Assembly (NCBI GenBank): GCA_000964245.1
Contig: LANB01000001.1
Span: 2,756,392-2,820,391, forward strand
DNA: 64,000 nucleotides
Source of the DNA: Cellvibrionaceae bacterium 1162T.S.0a.05
GTDB lineage: Bacteria; Pseudomonadota; Gammaproteobacteria; Pseudomonadales; Cellvibrionaceae
Direction of reading: 5' to 3'
Part shown: positions 1-9,373 of the stretch, piece after piece
Layout of the letters: every line of letters begins with the position of its first letter
Numbering within the stretch: the stretch's first letter is position 1
Notes under the pieces: generated by a model
The model's database searches: none
What the model saw: only the letters and a program-made list of their open reading frames with translations
Told to the model about the DNA's origin: nothing
Made by a program: the position numbers and the translations under genes

Positions 1-505
1 AATGTTTTATCGACGATAGGCTTCGGTTGTTCAGAACCTTTCGTTGATCTTCGAGTAGCATCAGGTTGTCACTGGTATCCGGGTTCATGACAACAGTGCG
101 TGAAAACATGTAGTAGTCATTGATGTCAAAATCGGGTTTGGTTTCGGAGTCTTTAATCACCGATTTAGTTCGGTAAGGCACAAGGATATGTACAAGAAGA
201 CGTTCACTGTTAGCCCAGTTCACCGCATAGGGGCGCATGACTCGCCCGCTAAACGAGCCAACGAGGGGCCAATCTTTCTCATGTAAATCCCTGACCGTTA
301 ATATGCGCTCTCCGGTAGTATGTTTATTCCAGATTTCCGCGAGATAACGACCATCGGGGGAAATGACAGCGGTTTTATAATCCGATTCACGTAGGAAATC
401 ATCGAGGCTGGGTTGTGCACTTACACCACTGCTCAACGAGAAAAGTATTAAAAGAAAAAAGAATAGGTATTTGTCGGTACGACTCTGCGAACACTTCGCT
501 TTCAT
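1..505 (-). CDS. S9-type peptidase / alpha-beta hydrolase, N-terminal part (cut by window edge)
   Basis: The frame opens at an ATG (505) and runs off the left edge with no stop, so about 168 N-terminal residues are visible. It begins with a lysine-containing n-region, a hydrophobic stretch rich in Leu and Phe (about residues 13-27) and a likely signal-peptidase site after GVSA. The mature start carries the motif AVISPDGRYLAEIW, which is typical of the beta-propeller blades at the N-terminus of S9 prolyl-oligopeptidase-type hydrolases. The catalytic hydrolase domain would lie outside the window, so the reaction cannot be confirmed. It lies downstream of the glucuronoyl esterase on the same strand, and a strong terminator between them suggests separate transcription. 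A secreted propeller protein of another family is the main alternative. Confidence 0.55.
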   Translation of the reverse strand, partial: MKAKCSQSRTDKYLFFFLLILFSLSSGVSAQPSLDDFLRESDYKTAVISPDGRYLAEIWNKHTTGERILTVRDLHEKDWPLVGSFSGRVMRPYAVNWANSERLLVHILVPYRTKSVIKDSETKPDFDINDYYMFSRTVVMNPDTSDNLMLLEDQRKVLNNRSLSSIKH

Positions 506-576
506 GTTAACGGCTTCCTTTGCAATGCTCGATCGCTAAGATACCACTGCCGAAAATGAAAGCCAAAATAAAAATG

Positions 577-603
577 GCAGGGCCGGAGTAGAACCGGCCC
601 TGC
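577..603 (-). terminator. Rho-independent terminator of the CE15 gene
   Basis: A perfect 10-bp stem (GCAGGGCCGG / CCGGCCCTGC) with a 7-nt loop lies about 12 bp past the stop of the esterase gene. On the minus strand it is followed by a T-rich tract (ATTTTTATTTT). Confidence 0.85.
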
Positions 604-614
604 AGTTTTGCAAT

Positions 615-3020
615 TTATTGCAAGTTGGGCGTATCCCAGGGCATCCAACGGTTGCGATCAACATTGAAATTGCCATCGCTGCGTTCGATGTTACTGGTAT
701 TCGCCGAGTTGTTGCCAAGCAGGAACTTTTCCACAAAGGCATCGACTTCGCTTTGTTGCGAAGACGGGAACTGGCAGTGTTGATGGCCACCAACTTGCGA
801 CACACCCATGCGATCTGCAATACCCAAGGCTTTATAGACTTCGCGTGCGGCAACAGATGCCGTGTAGGTGCTTTCGTTTCCAAGCCACTCCATACCGCTG
901 TTTTCAATAACCAATAAACCGCGAGGCGCAACCATTGCAAGAAGCTCGTGATTGTCGACTGGTAAGCGAGTGACGGTTCCGCTGTTGGCGAATTGGTCGA
1001 AGTTGGCACTCATCCAGGGGTTTTCACCCACAATTTGACTTGCTGTTTGTACGTTGTGACCGGCAGCTTGCATTGCATCAGAGACACGCCAGGCGGCAAC
1101 ACCACCGGAACCACTTTCCTGTGGAATCGTCAGTGAAATACGTTCGTCAAAGGCACCGACAACAATAGCGCCTTTACCGTTGCGTGAACAACCGGTGACG
1201 CCGATTCGACTTGCATCAAAATTGTGGTTGCTATTTTGTTGCAGTAAATCAATCAAGCGGCTAACACCCCAGGCCCATGCCACCGTGGATGATGCACTGT
1301 GTCCGCTGCCATAAATATCAAAAAACTTACCCTGGCCACGTGAATTAATTCCGCTTTGCGCTCCCAGTTCATTGTTGGGGAAGGTCACTACGGCAACGCC
1401 TTTGTTTCTTAAAGCATTGTTGTTCAGGTTCGAACCGCCAATGCCAATCATGATTGGATAGGGTGCTGAACCACTTGTGGGCATGCTTACGCTGGCATTG
1501 AACGAAATGCTTTGGCCATTTTCAGTCACACTCACGTTGATACTGTTGTTGCTCACGCTACCGGAAACGCTGCCATTGAAATCAGGCTTTTCTCCGTAAA
1601 TCCAACGCTCATGCATTGCGGAAATCTCTGCACGACGACAGGTCCACTCTGAACGTGAACTCATATCGCTGCCGTTCATTTTGCGGAAGGGGTCAGGTAG
1701 TTCGTTGATTGTCGGTAAATTGTTGTAAGAGCCTGTTGAAGGCACAGAACAATTGCTGCCGGTATTTTCGATTTCGATTGGAACGTAATTGCCCCAATTA
1801 CCTGAGCCTGAAGATGAACTGGAAGAACTTGAAGAGGAGCTTGAAGAGGAACTTGAAGACGAGCTGGATGAACTTGAAGAAGAACTTCCGCCTACATTAC
1901 CAAAACCAATTGAGCCGTTGCAGTGCAACATTTCCGAATATTCACCACCGCCACAGGAACCATCCCAGGCGCCGGTATTGTCTTGCTGGTCTTCAGCCTG
2001 GCGAATTTCGCCATTGATGCTGACATAGTCGACCTGGACATCACGATCGCCACTGTCGTTAGTAAAGGCAACGCGTAATTCACCGCTTGCGGCTGTGGTC
2101 GCTGTGTAAGAAGCCATTGTGGTACTTATCGTCCAGCTTTGGATTGTGCTGCCGCCAATTTGCAAACTGACACTCTCGTCTCCGGTCACACCGCTCATAC
2201 GTACAATAATGGTGTTACCTCCGCTCGATGAGCTGGCGCTGCTGGATGAGCTGGAAGATGAGCTGCTGGAAGCGCTGGACGATGAGCTGGAGGAAGAACT
2301 TGAAGACGACGAGCTTGAAGACGACGAACTTGAGGAGGATGAGCTTGCAGATGAACTGCTGGATGAACCAGTGCATTGCACGCCACCATTGCCCCATTGA
2401 GAGTTACAGGTGTTTTCACCGATACAGCTTTGGTTGTTCTCGTAACCCCAGCCGGAGTTTTGATTCTGGCAGAGAGGGTAAGTTGATCCGTACCAATTAC
2501 AGACGCAAGCCTGGCCGCCGCTTGAACTGGCAGACGAAGCGCTTGAGCTTGAGCTGGAACTGGAAGAGGAGGAGCTGCTTGAAGGCGTTGATCCAAAGCC
2601 AATGGAGCCGTTGCAATGCAGCATTTCGCTATAACTGCCGCCACCACAACTGCCGTCCCAGGCGCCGGTATTATCTTGCTGGTCTTCAGCCTGACGGGTT
2701 ACGCCGTTTACAACAATGTAATCAACGCGTACATCACGATTGCCACTGTCATTGGTAAACGCAACACGAATTTCGCCACTGGCATTTGTCGTTGCCGTAT
2801 AGGTGCTCATGCTGCTGGAAATCGTCCAGCTCTGAACAGTGCTGCCGCCAACTTGCAGGGATACGGCTTCGTCTCCGGTTACCCCGCTCATGCGTACATC
2901 GATAGTGGTTTGCGCAAGGGCTGCGAGTGAAAAAAGGGGCAGGAGAAGTACAAGAAGGCTGCGTGTAAACAGGCTGCGCCTGCGTCGGGTATGGGTATAA
3001 CAAGCGTAATTTATCTTCAT
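615..3020 (-). CDS. Secreted multimodular glucuronoyl esterase (CE15) with two CBM60-like modules and a CBM10
   Basis: CE15 enzymes cleave the ester between 4-O-methyl-glucuronate of xylan and lignin alcohols. Visible architecture of the 801 residues: signal peptide (1-36, cut after ALA), CBM60-like module (about 38-143), poly-Ser linker, CBM10 (about 172-216, starting CVCNWYG and with a [10 protein letters not shown] core), a very long poly-Ser/Ala linker, a second CBM60-like module (about 270-375), a third poly-Ser linker and the CE15 domain (about 405-801). The nucleophile motif is GCSRNGKGA, the catalytic-His region is GGHQHCQFP, and a conserved QESGSGG follows the nucleophile elbow. The two CBM60-like modules are nearly identical over long stretches, pointing to an internal duplication. 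The ATG at 3020 is followed at once by the signal peptide. It is divergent from the O-acetylesterase, consistent with joint removal of esters from glucuronoxylan. Family assignment is strong; the exact substrate is inferred. Confidence 0.92.
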   Translation of the reverse strand: MKINYACYTHTRRRRSLFTRSLLVLLLPLFSLAALAQTTIDVRMSGVTGDEAVSLQVGGSTVQSWTISSSMSTYTATTNASGEIRVAFTNDSGNRDVRVDYIVVNGVTRQAEDQQDNTGAWDGSCGGGSYSEMLHCNGSIGFGSTPSSSSSSSSSSSSSSASSASSSGGQACVCNWYGSTYPLCQNQNSGWGYENNQSCIGENTCNSQWGNGGVQCTGSSSSSSASSSSSSSSSSSSSSSSSSSSSSSSASSSSSSSSSSSASSSSGGNTIIVRMSGVTGDESVSLQIGGSTIQSWTISTTMASYTATTAASGELRVAFTNDSGDRDVQVDYVSINGEIRQAEDQQDNTGAWDGSCGGGEYSEMLHCNGSIGFGNVGGSSSSSSSSSSSSSSSSSSSSSSSSSSGSGNWGNYVPIEIENTGSNCSVPSTGSYNNLPTINELPDPFRKMNGSDMSSRSEWTCRRAEISAMHERWIYGEKPDFNGSVSGSVSNNSINVSVTENGQSISFNASVSMPTSGSAPYPIMIGIGGSNLNNNALRNKGVAVVTFPNNELGAQSGINSRGQGKFFDIYGSGHSASSTVAWAWGVSRLIDLLQQNSNHNFDASRIGVTGCSRNGKGAIVVGAFDERISLTIPQESGSGGVAAWRVSDAMQAAGHNVQTASQIVGENPWMSANFDQFANSGTVTRLPVDNHELLAMVAPRGLLVIENSGMEWLGNESTYTASVAAREVYKALGIADRMGVSQVGGHQHCQFPSSQQSEVDAFVEKFLLGNNSANTSNIERSDGNFNVDRNRWMPWDTPNLQ
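1806..1890 (-). repeat. Poly-serine linker 3 (coding repeat)
   Basis: This is a run of serine codons, mixed TCN and AGY, between the second CBM60-like module and the CE15 catalytic domain. The opposite strand reads as an artefactual Glu/Leu-rich frame. Confidence 0.85.
2222..2366 (-). repeat. Poly-serine linker 2, the longest (coding repeat)
   Basis: About 48 codons are almost all serine, with a few alanines, between CBM10 and the second CBM60-like module. Codons are mixed, so this is a protein-level repeat rather than a simple microsatellite. Length variation between strains is likely. Confidence 0.85.
2517..2588 (-). repeat. Poly-serine linker 1 (coding repeat)
   Basis: A serine-rich linker with a few alanines and terminal glycines joins the first CBM60-like module to CBM10. 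Confidence 0.8.
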
Positions 3021-3327
3021 AGGGTTTTACTCTTCTTATAGGTTTTATTGAATTTATGTGAATAGCGATGCGACTATATGACATTCTTGTATACAGGGGT
3101 AGTCAACTTTAGGAGAATGATGGTCAAGTGACTGAGAGCTAATTTGAAATGAGGCCAGAGAAAACAGGGCTGAAATCGATTACAGGTAGCGTTATAAAAA
3201 AATAAAAATTGTCGCGGTGTTCAACGTGTTTTGTATTTATTTGATGCCTGAAATACACAGACTCATGCTGTGGAAGCTATAGTCAATTAATTCAAAAAAT
3301 GATTTAAAAATAATGGAGTTCAGCTTT
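3021..3327. promoter_or_regulatory. Divergent intergenic region between the CE15 and O-acetylesterase genes
   Basis: About 307 bp hold the promoters of two divergent esterase genes. The region is AT-rich on the acetylesterase side. The only distinct signal seen is the GTATAC-centred palindrome listed separately, close to the CE15 start. No recognisable small gene is present. Confidence 0.6.
3087..3096. promoter_or_regulatory. Candidate GntR/FadR-type operator upstream of the CE15 gene
   Basis: TTGTATACAG is a near-perfect palindrome centred on GTATAC, 67 bp before the CE15 start codon. It resembles the TTGTATACAA-like operators of uronate-type FadR-subfamily GntR regulators. A GntR gene lies 5.5 kb away and a similar site precedes the TonB receptor gene. 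Confidence 0.4.
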
Positions 3328-5250
3328 ATGAGAAGCCTGCTTTTTTTCTTTTCTGTTTTGTTATGTGCCACATCGTTTGCGGATGTTCGTTTGCCACGCG
3401 TATTGTCGGACCACATGATTTTGCAACGTGAGATGCCAGTCACTCTTTGGGGTTGGGCAGACGAAGGTGAAAGCGTTGAAATACAGTTAAATGGAAATAA
3501 GTTAGCGCACACTTCGGCAAAAAATGGAAAGTGGCAAATCCAGATTGCAAAACAAAAAGCAGGTGGGCCACATACCTTAAGCGTGATTGGAAAAAACACG
3601 GTTGAACTCAAGGACATATATTTTGGCGATGTTTGGCTCGCGTCTGGTCAATCGAACATGCAGACCACGATGGCGCGTGTTGAAGAACGTTTTCCAAACG
3701 CGATTCGTAAAGCGAGCCATCCACTCTTGCGTCAATTTACGGTTCCCAGAGTAATGACCTTCACTGAACCGCAAGAAGATCTGAATGGTGGAGAATGGCA
3801 ATTAACCACACCGCACACTGTGCCGCAACACTCCGCGACCGCGTATTTTTTCGGTCGAAAAATCATGCAGGAAGAGAATGTCCCGGTTGGCATATTGAGC
3901 TCGAATTTTGGCGGTTCGCCGGCTGAATGCTGGATGAATTTGCAGGCATTGGAGTCCTACCCTGAAGCCTACCAGCGTGCATTGAGTTTGCAGGATGAAA
4001 AACATTTACAAGCCTTGAAAGATGCCGATGCTAAAGATGGTAACGCCTGGTATAGCGAATTAAACGCCGGTGACAAAGGGAGCAAGGCAGCGCCTCCCTG
4101 GCAGGACCCTGCCATTGACCACAGCGAGTGGTCGACCCTTAACGTGCCAGGCTTGTGGGAAGACCAGGGGCTTGAGGCGATGGCAGGAATCGTCTGGTTT
4201 AGAAAAGTCGTTGATCTTCCCGCTGATTTTGACGGTGGTGAAGGCTTTTTACGGCTCGGGACAATTGTGGATGCCGATGTGGCGTACATCAATGGCGTGG
4301 AAGTGGGGCGCACCGGTTATCAATATCCGCCTCGACGTTACTCTGTAAAAAAAGGTGTACTAAAGCCAGGCAAAAACACTATCGCTTTGCGAATACAAGT
4401 GAATAACAAGCGCGGCGAATTTATACCGGAAAAACCCTACTATCTTGAAGCTGGAGGAAAAAAATATTCCCTGACAGGAAGCTGGCATTACAAAATTGGA
4501 AATGTGATGGCAAGTACGCCCCCCGCCTTGCGTTTTACGCCCTGGAACGAGCCGCTGGGATGTTTCAACGCAATGCTCGCCCCTCTATTTAATCTAAAAA
4601 TCAAGGGCGTAATTTGGTACCAGGGTGAATCCAACACAGGAAAACCCGCTGAATACGCCACGCTATTTCCACATTTAATTCGCCATTGGCGAGAAAAATT
4701 TGATCAGGGAGATTTCCCTTTTATTTTTGTCCAGCTGGCGAACTATATGAAAGCTGAACCCGAACCTTCCGAAAGTACCTGGGCTGAATTGCGGTTTTCG
4801 CAGTTTAAAAGTTTAAGTGAACCAAACACGGCGATGGCTGTGGCAATTGATGTGGGTGAGTGGAATGATTTACATCCACTGGACAAAAAATCGGTTGGCG
4901 AACGTCTTGCTTTGGCAGCACAAGCGCTGGCTTATGATCGTGATATTGTTTATTCAGGCCCTTTATTGAAATCTGCCAAACGTAAGAAAAATAAAGTGGT
5001 ATTGAACTTTACGCATATTGGTTCTGGTTTGTTGGCAAACGGTGAAGGCCTGGGTGGTTTTGCTATTGCTGGCGAGGATGGGAAGTTTGTGTGGGCTCAG
5101 GCTGAAATTTCCGGGAAAAAAGTGATAGTGTGGCACCCGCAAATCAGTGAACCGCAAAAAGTTCGTTATGCTTGGGCGAATACACCTGAAGACGCCAACC
5201 TCTACAACAAAGAGGGCTTGCCAGCCTCACCCTTTGAAGTTGAATTGTAA
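3328..5250 (+). CDS. Secreted sialate/acetyl-sugar O-acetylesterase (SGNH fold, SASA-type)
   Basis: The predicted role is removal of O-acetyl groups from sugars or polysaccharide side chains in the periplasm or outside the cell. The 640-residue product has a signal peptide (MRSLLFFFSVLLCATSFA), an N-terminal beta domain, the SGNH block I GDVWLASGQSNM, a beta-galactosidase-like jelly-roll insertion in the middle, the block GVIWYQGESNTG, and the C-terminal D-x-x-H block NDLHPLDKKSVGERLA. I start at 3328 because GGAG (3315-3318) sits 9 nt upstream; the in-frame ATG at 3313 overlaps that ribosome-binding site. The divergent CE15 neighbour suggests acetylated glucuronoxylan or a similar hemicellulose as substrate rather than sialic acid. 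The substrate is an inference; the family is clear. Confidence 0.88.
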   Translation: MRSLLFFFSVLLCATSFADVRLPRVLSDHMILQREMPVTLWGWADEGESVEIQLNGNKLAHTSAKNGKWQIQIAKQKAGGPHTLSVIGKNTVELKDIYFGDVWLASGQSNMQTTMARVEERFPNAIRKASHPLLRQFTVPRVMTFTEPQEDLNGGEWQLTTPHTVPQHSATAYFFGRKIMQEENVPVGILSSNFGGSPAECWMNLQALESYPEAYQRALSLQDEKHLQALKDADAKDGNAWYSELNAGDKGSKAAPPWQDPAIDHSEWSTLNVPGLWEDQGLEAMAGIVWFRKVVDLPADFDGGEGFLRLGTIVDADVAYINGVEVGRTGYQYPPRRYSVKKGVLKPGKNTIALRIQVNNKRGEFIPEKPYYLEAGGKKYSLTGSWHYKIGNVMASTPPALRFTPWNEPLGCFNAMLAPLFNLKIKGVIWYQGESNTGKPAEYATLFPHLIRHWREKFDQGDFPFIFVQLANYMKAEPEPSESTWAELRFSQFKSLSEPNTAMAVAIDVGEWNDLHPLDKKSVGERLALAAQALAYDRDIVYSGPLLKSAKRKKNKVVLNFTHIGSGLLANGEGLGGFAIAGEDGKFVWAQAEISGKKVIVWHPQISEPQKVRYAWANTPEDANLYNKEGLPASPFEVEL

Positions 5251-5293
5251 ACTGGCAATGCAGTAAAAATATTTTTGATATTGAGAAAAAGAC

Positions 5294-5316
5294 AAAGGCG
5301 CAACAGCGCCTTTTTT
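5294..5316 (+). terminator. Rho-independent terminator of the O-acetylesterase gene
   Basis: AAAGGCGC-AACA-GCGCCTTT forms an 8-bp stem running into TTTTTT, 44 bp after the stop codon. Confidence 0.85.
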
Positions 5317-5337
5317 ATTGTGCAAATTAAAGAGAAA

Positions 5338-5362
5338 TAAAAAAGGGGCTGCAAGCAGCCCC
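5338..5362 (-). terminator. Rho-independent terminator of the TonB receptor gene
   Basis: GGGGCTG / CAGCCCC pair around a CAAG loop. On the minus strand the stem is followed by a T tract (the A run at 5338-5344). It lies about 70 bp past the receptor stop. Confidence 0.85.
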
Positions 5363-5432
5363 AAACTCTCGTTCTATGAGGAGATTAGGCGTTATTGCTA
5401 ACGCCCGAGTACCACATGTTTAACTACTGTGA

Positions 5433-8351
5433 TTAGAATGACCCACGGATACCAAAGGTGTAGGTAGCGCCGGGGTAGAAAATGTTGAAGGTATTGGCAT
5501 CACTTTCGAACACAGTATGCAGAGGCTCATTAGTGAGGTTATACGCATCAAAGGTTAGTGTCAGGTTGTAATCTTCCAGTACCGGCAGATTGTAGCTAGC
5601 AGAAAAATCCACTTGCGTACGCTCCGGAGCCATCAGAGGAGACCAGCCACCGCCAGCTTCTGCTTCGTCTGTACGGGTATAAGTCAAACGAGTCTGGAAC
5701 ATTTCGTTTTCGTAGTACGCCGTAAAGTTGAAGGAATCTGCAAGGCCGAAAATCTCGCCATCGGGATCACTCGCATTCTGGTCGATTTTGTTCATACTGG
5801 TGTTAAAGCCAAGGCCTTCAACCCACATATCCAGAGGCTGAACCCAGATCAATTCCATACCGTAAAGTTTGGTAACGCCATCGATATTCACATCAGTGAC
5901 AACATTTGTGACACACTGATCTGAAGCTCTACCGCCACAGGCTTGAATTGCATCATTCTGGGTATCGCTGATTGCGTCTTCACTGATATCTACACCGTAG
6001 CCCTCAAGCTCCAGGAATTGGACTTGAACATTGTCTTCCTTAGTGAAGCCTGTGATGTCTTTTTCGTAGTAAGTGAAGCCAACATAACCGAGGTCACTGA
6101 AGTACCATTCACCACCGATATCCATGTTTGTTGATTCGAATGGAGAAAGGAAGGGGTTACCCGCAGCAACTTCGTCGATGCCGGAACCATTCCATGCAAC
6201 AGTCGGGAACATCGATGACGGGTTTGCACGAGTCAGACTGCGTGAAGCACTTGCACGCAATTTGATATCTTCACGCAAATCATACACAACACTCATCGAA
6301 GGCAGAATGCGTGTGTAATCAGCCACAGTCGATGCCGTTTCAACAACATTAGGTGTTGCTTCATCGTCATCAGCTACCGTAACTGTTTGCTCCGTATCGA
6401 CCATGCGGATACCCATGTTGGTGCGTAGAGTACGGCCTGCAATTTCAGTTTCAGTGTTGGCTTCGAGGTAGAACGCGAGGACTTCTTCATTGATATCACC
6501 CACGGTCGCACCGAATTGGTCACCGGTACCGTCTGTAGTTGGTTGGAATGCGTTGTAGTTAATTGCATTTTTTACTGCGTTCCAATCGGCACTTACAATA
6601 CCGTTAATTCCGTTATAGCCACTGATACTGTTACCCAAATCCTGGACAGGAGAGTTAACCAGAACACTTGAGAAATCCGTTTCCAATGTGGTACCAGTAA
6701 ATAGGTCGGCAAATCCGTCGGAATTAAAACCGGTCATGTCCGAATCATTTTCATCCATTGCGATACCAAACTTCAGACCGTTAACATCGGGCTCATCGCC
6801 GAGAGTGAAGTCGATATTGAATGAAGTGGTTTCTGTTTCGCGTTTGTTGCGCTGAAAGCGGAACGAACCGGCCTGGACTTCGGACCCGGCTCCTGGGATA
6901 TCACTTGGTCCCGCACCCCAGGTCCAACCTGGGCCAACATTTGCGAGGTCAGCCGTGTGTTGAACTGTTGGGAAGTCGCCATCGTAAGCAAAGGTCAATT
7001 GGCCTGCAGGCGCGTAGTACAAGAGGTAGGGCTCATCGCGATCAAACTCGGAAGACGTTTTGGATGCAGAAATATCCATCGTAAAATCGTCGCGAATATT
7101 CCAGGACATGCTTGGCATTACACTGGTGTAAGAGAGTTCTTCCTGGTAATCACGAGAACCAACCCATGGGCGGTTGTTCCAGAAAGTACCGCTTTGAATG
7201 ACATTGTCTTCGGAAAGTTGAATGTCTTGTGGAATCCACTCAAGACCATATTGCAAGCCGTTACGACGATAGATATGCATCAATTCGTTGCGCAGGAAGT
7301 TGCGGTCCGCGTTGGAAACTAAAAGGTCGAGATTAAAACTCAAATCGTCATTTGGATTAAATTCAACAGAGCCGATAAATGAAGTGGTATCGCGATCACC
7401 GAAGGTGTACATCGGGCGCGCAATATACGGCAAGCCGAAATTATCGAGCTCGGAATCACTTAAACCGGAAATAGCATTTAGATCAATGGGGTCGCCAGTG
7501 CTAACGCCCGCATTTGCCGCAGCGTAATCTGCCGTTGCATAAGTTGCGTAGTTAAAAACGTTCCATCCGGTGCTGCCATCAACACAACCGTAGTCATCGG
7601 GTGCTCGCCACTCAACAGCACAGCCGCTCTGATAGTTACCAACAGTCTCGTAACCGTCTACGCGAGTTTCAGATTGACGATGGACAATGCCGCCCATAAT
7701 TCCCCAGGTGTCATCGGAAAAGCCGCCAATAAAGGAAATACGCGGGCTCGTACTGCTGGACATTTCGTTGTAAGCGCCTTCAAGACCGAAGCGGAAGTTG
7801 GCTCCTTCTCCGAGGTCGGAAGCGCGCAATGTGCGCATGTTGACGTATCCGGACACACCGCCTTCAACTTGTTGCGCAGTGGTGGTTTTGTTTACAGCCA
7901 GAGAGCTGAACAATTCGGGTGGAAACATGTCGAGGTCGACATGACGGCCGCGGGCGCCAGAGCCCATGCTACCATCCGAGGCTACGGCAATGGAGTTGCC
8001 GTTCATTACAACTTTAGTGAAGGATGAACCGAGACCACGCACCGTAATTTGCTGGCCTTCACCGGTTACTTCACGGCTGATTTTTACACCGGGGATACGG
8101 CTTAAGGATTCCGCCAGGTTCTGGCTAGGCATCTTACCGATATCATCTGCAAATACCTCGTCACTGAAACCGACGGAATTACGTTTTGCGTTGGTGGAGG
8201 TTAAAAGGCTGCCACGGTAACCCGTGACGATCACTTCTTCCTGTTGTATTGCTTCTTCGTTACTGTCCTGGGCGATGGCCGAACTGGCGGCGGCTACACA
8301 CAGGCTCAGAAGTCCCACTTTTGAGAGTTTGAATGAGCGTGCTCTGGACAT
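5433..8351 (-). CDS. TonB-dependent receptor (TIGR01782-like), probable oligosaccharide importer
   Basis: This is a 972-residue outer-membrane receptor. It has a signal peptide (1-27, cut after AIA), a TonB-box-like EEVIVTGYR, a plug domain (about 50-190, with PSQNLAESLSRIPGV and VRGLGSSFTKVVMNG) and a beta-barrel ending in GATYTFGIRGSF with a terminal Phe. The extended plug and large barrel match the TonB-Xanth-Caul class common in polysaccharide degraders, which usually carries sugars rather than iron. The start is supported by AGGAGGA just upstream of the ATG. It lies between the O-acetylesterase and the GntR regulator, and a GTATAC palindrome lies about 120 bp upstream. Import of glucuronoxylan-derived oligosaccharides is inferred from context. 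Confidence 0.9.
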   Translation of the reverse strand: MSRARSFKLSKVGLLSLCVAAASSAIAQDSNEEAIQQEEVIVTGYRGSLLTSTNAKRNSVGFSDEVFADDIGKMPSQNLAESLSRIPGVKISREVTGEGQQITVRGLGSSFTKVVMNGNSIAVASDGSMGSGARGRHVDLDMFPPELFSSLAVNKTTTAQQVEGGVSGYVNMRTLRASDLGEGANFRFGLEGAYNEMSSSTSPRISFIGGFSDDTWGIMGGIVHRQSETRVDGYETVGNYQSGCAVEWRAPDDYGCVDGSTGWNVFNYATYATADYAAANAGVSTGDPIDLNAISGLSDSELDNFGLPYIARPMYTFGDRDTTSFIGSVEFNPNDDLSFNLDLLVSNADRNFLRNELMHIYRRNGLQYGLEWIPQDIQLSEDNVIQSGTFWNNRPWVGSRDYQEELSYTSVMPSMSWNIRDDFTMDISASKTSSEFDRDEPYLLYYAPAGQLTFAYDGDFPTVQHTADLANVGPGWTWGAGPSDIPGAGSEVQAGSFRFQRNKRETETTSFNIDFTLGDEPDVNGLKFGIAMDENDSDMTGFNSDGFADLFTGTTLETDFSSVLVNSPVQDLGNSISGYNGINGIVSADWNAVKNAINYNAFQPTTDGTGDQFGATVGDINEEVLAFYLEANTETEIAGRTLRTNMGIRMVDTEQTVTVADDDEATPNVVETASTVADYTRILPSMSVVYDLREDIKLRASASRSLTRANPSSMFPTVAWNGSGIDEVAAGNPFLSPFESTNMDIGGEWYFSDLGYVGFTYYEKDITGFTKEDNVQVQFLELEGYGVDISEDAISDTQNDAIQACGGRASDQCVTNVVTDVNIDGVTKLYGMELIWVQPLDMWVEGLGFNTSMNKIDQNASDPDGEIFGLADSFNFTAYYENEMFQTRLTYTRTDEAEAGGGWSPLMAPERTQVDFSASYNLPVLEDYNLTLTFDAYNLTNEPLHTVFESDANTFNIFYPGATYTFGIRGSF

Positions 8352-8472
8352 GATGTCCTCCTAACGAACAGTTTTTATTGTGTTGAATTTTGTGGTTATG
8401 CCGAGGGGTAAGGACTGTGACAGCTTTACCTTGGGCAGCGCGACAACTTTGAATACATGAACACTAAACCAC

Positions 8473-8482
8473 ATGTATACAA
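8473..8482. promoter_or_regulatory. Candidate GntR-type operator upstream of the TonB receptor
   Basis: ATGTATACAA is a near-perfect GTATAC-centred palindrome in the intergenic region between the GntR gene and the receptor start, about 120 bp upstream of the receptor ATG. Confidence 0.4.
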
Positions 8483-8534
8483 GCGCACAAGGCATGCTAA
8501 AGCTCTGTTGTGCAGGTGTCAACAGAGCGGAGAC

Positions 8535-9236
8535 TTATTCTTCTGAAAAGTACTCGGGGTGGTTGGCGGGTGCGAGCTCCAGAATCGTGAAAACTTCATG
8601 CATATGCGTTTCCATGGCTTTACGAGCCTGCTCTGGATCGCGGGTTTTTATGGCTTCAAGTATGGCTTTGTGCTGCTTGAGCACCACCTCGTATTGGCCT
8701 CGAATCTCCTTAAGGCTGAGATTACGTACCCGGTCCATATGGCCCTTTTCTGCTTCAATCAACTGGCTGAGTTTGGGGAATTGCGTTTGGTCAGCCAGGG
8801 CATTGTGGAATTTGTCATCCAGTGCCTGAAACAACATGGGTTGGTGTTCGGCTGCGGCCTGCTCTTGCTCTTTAATAATGGCTTCGCAATGAGCGATAAA
8901 TGCATTATCAGCGGTTTCCGCAATTTTGGCGACAACGGCCAATTCCAGCGCTTCCCGGATAAAGCGTGCTTCCAGAATTTTCGGCATGCTGAGATGGGAA
9001 ACAAAGGTGCCGCGTTGGGGCCGGACTTCAACAAAGCCCATACTATTCAGTTTGAACAGGGCTTCGCGAACCGGTGTGCGGCTTACGCCAAACTTTTCAG
9101 CCAGGCTGGTTTCAGAAATCATCATGCCCGGCGCCAGCTCCATGGAGACAATCTCATCGCGCAAATGCTCAAATATTTGTTTGGGCACAGAGCGATCAAA
9201 CTTCAGTGTTTTAACTCGCTTGTTTGAAATGTTCAT
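8535..9236 (-). CDS. GntR-family transcriptional regulator (FadR subfamily, FCD domain)
   Basis: The 233-residue product has an N-terminal winged helix with the signature PGMMISETSLAEKFGVSRTPVREALFKLNSMGFVEVRPQRGTFV split over residues 35-80, followed by an all-helical FCD effector domain. The FCD domain carries the metal/effector-type residues EARFIREALE, DDKFHNAL and a late H-x-x-H (METHMHEV). FadR-subfamily members often sense uronates, aldonates or short acids. I chose the ATG at 9236; an upstream in-frame TTG (9278) would put the start against the palindromic operator. The gene follows the receptor and esterases and most likely controls them and itself. The effector is not known from sequence; a uronate is the contextual guess. 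Confidence 0.88.
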   Translation of the reverse strand: MNISNKRVKTLKFDRSVPKQIFEHLRDEIVSMELAPGMMISETSLAEKFGVSRTPVREALFKLNSMGFVEVRPQRGTFVSHLSMPKILEARFIREALELAVVAKIAETADNAFIAHCEAIIKEQEQAAAEHQPMLFQALDDKFHNALADQTQFPKLSQLIEAEKGHMDRVRNLSLKEIRGQYEVVLKQHKAILEAIKTRDPEQARKAMETHMHEVFTILELAPANHPEYFSEE

Positions 9237-9278
9237 GTGTGGTTCTTTTTTTGTTTTTAATAAGATCTGCTGTGGCAA

Positions 9279-9294
9279 GGCATACTAGTATGCC
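9279..9294. promoter_or_regulatory. Perfect 16-bp palindrome, probable GntR autoregulatory operator
   Basis: GGCATACTAGTATGCC is a perfect palindrome 43 bp upstream of the chosen GntR start codon. The TAC/GTA arms fit FadR-type half-sites. Autoregulation is inferred. Confidence 0.6.
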
Positions 9295-9373
9295 GAATGC
9301 ATATTAGCAAATGAAACGGGTGCGAGGGGAGGGGGGTGCATGAAGCCGATGACCGGCCTCACGCTGAGATATT

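Noticed and set aside
1789-2400. Plus-strand frames rich in Glu and Leu opposite the CE15 gene
   Set aside because: They are the reverse complement of the poly-serine linker codons and have no ribosome-binding site or family features.
9300-9373. Terminator of rpsT
   Set aside because: Only a short GCCG/CGGC stem without a T tract is visible, too weak to list.
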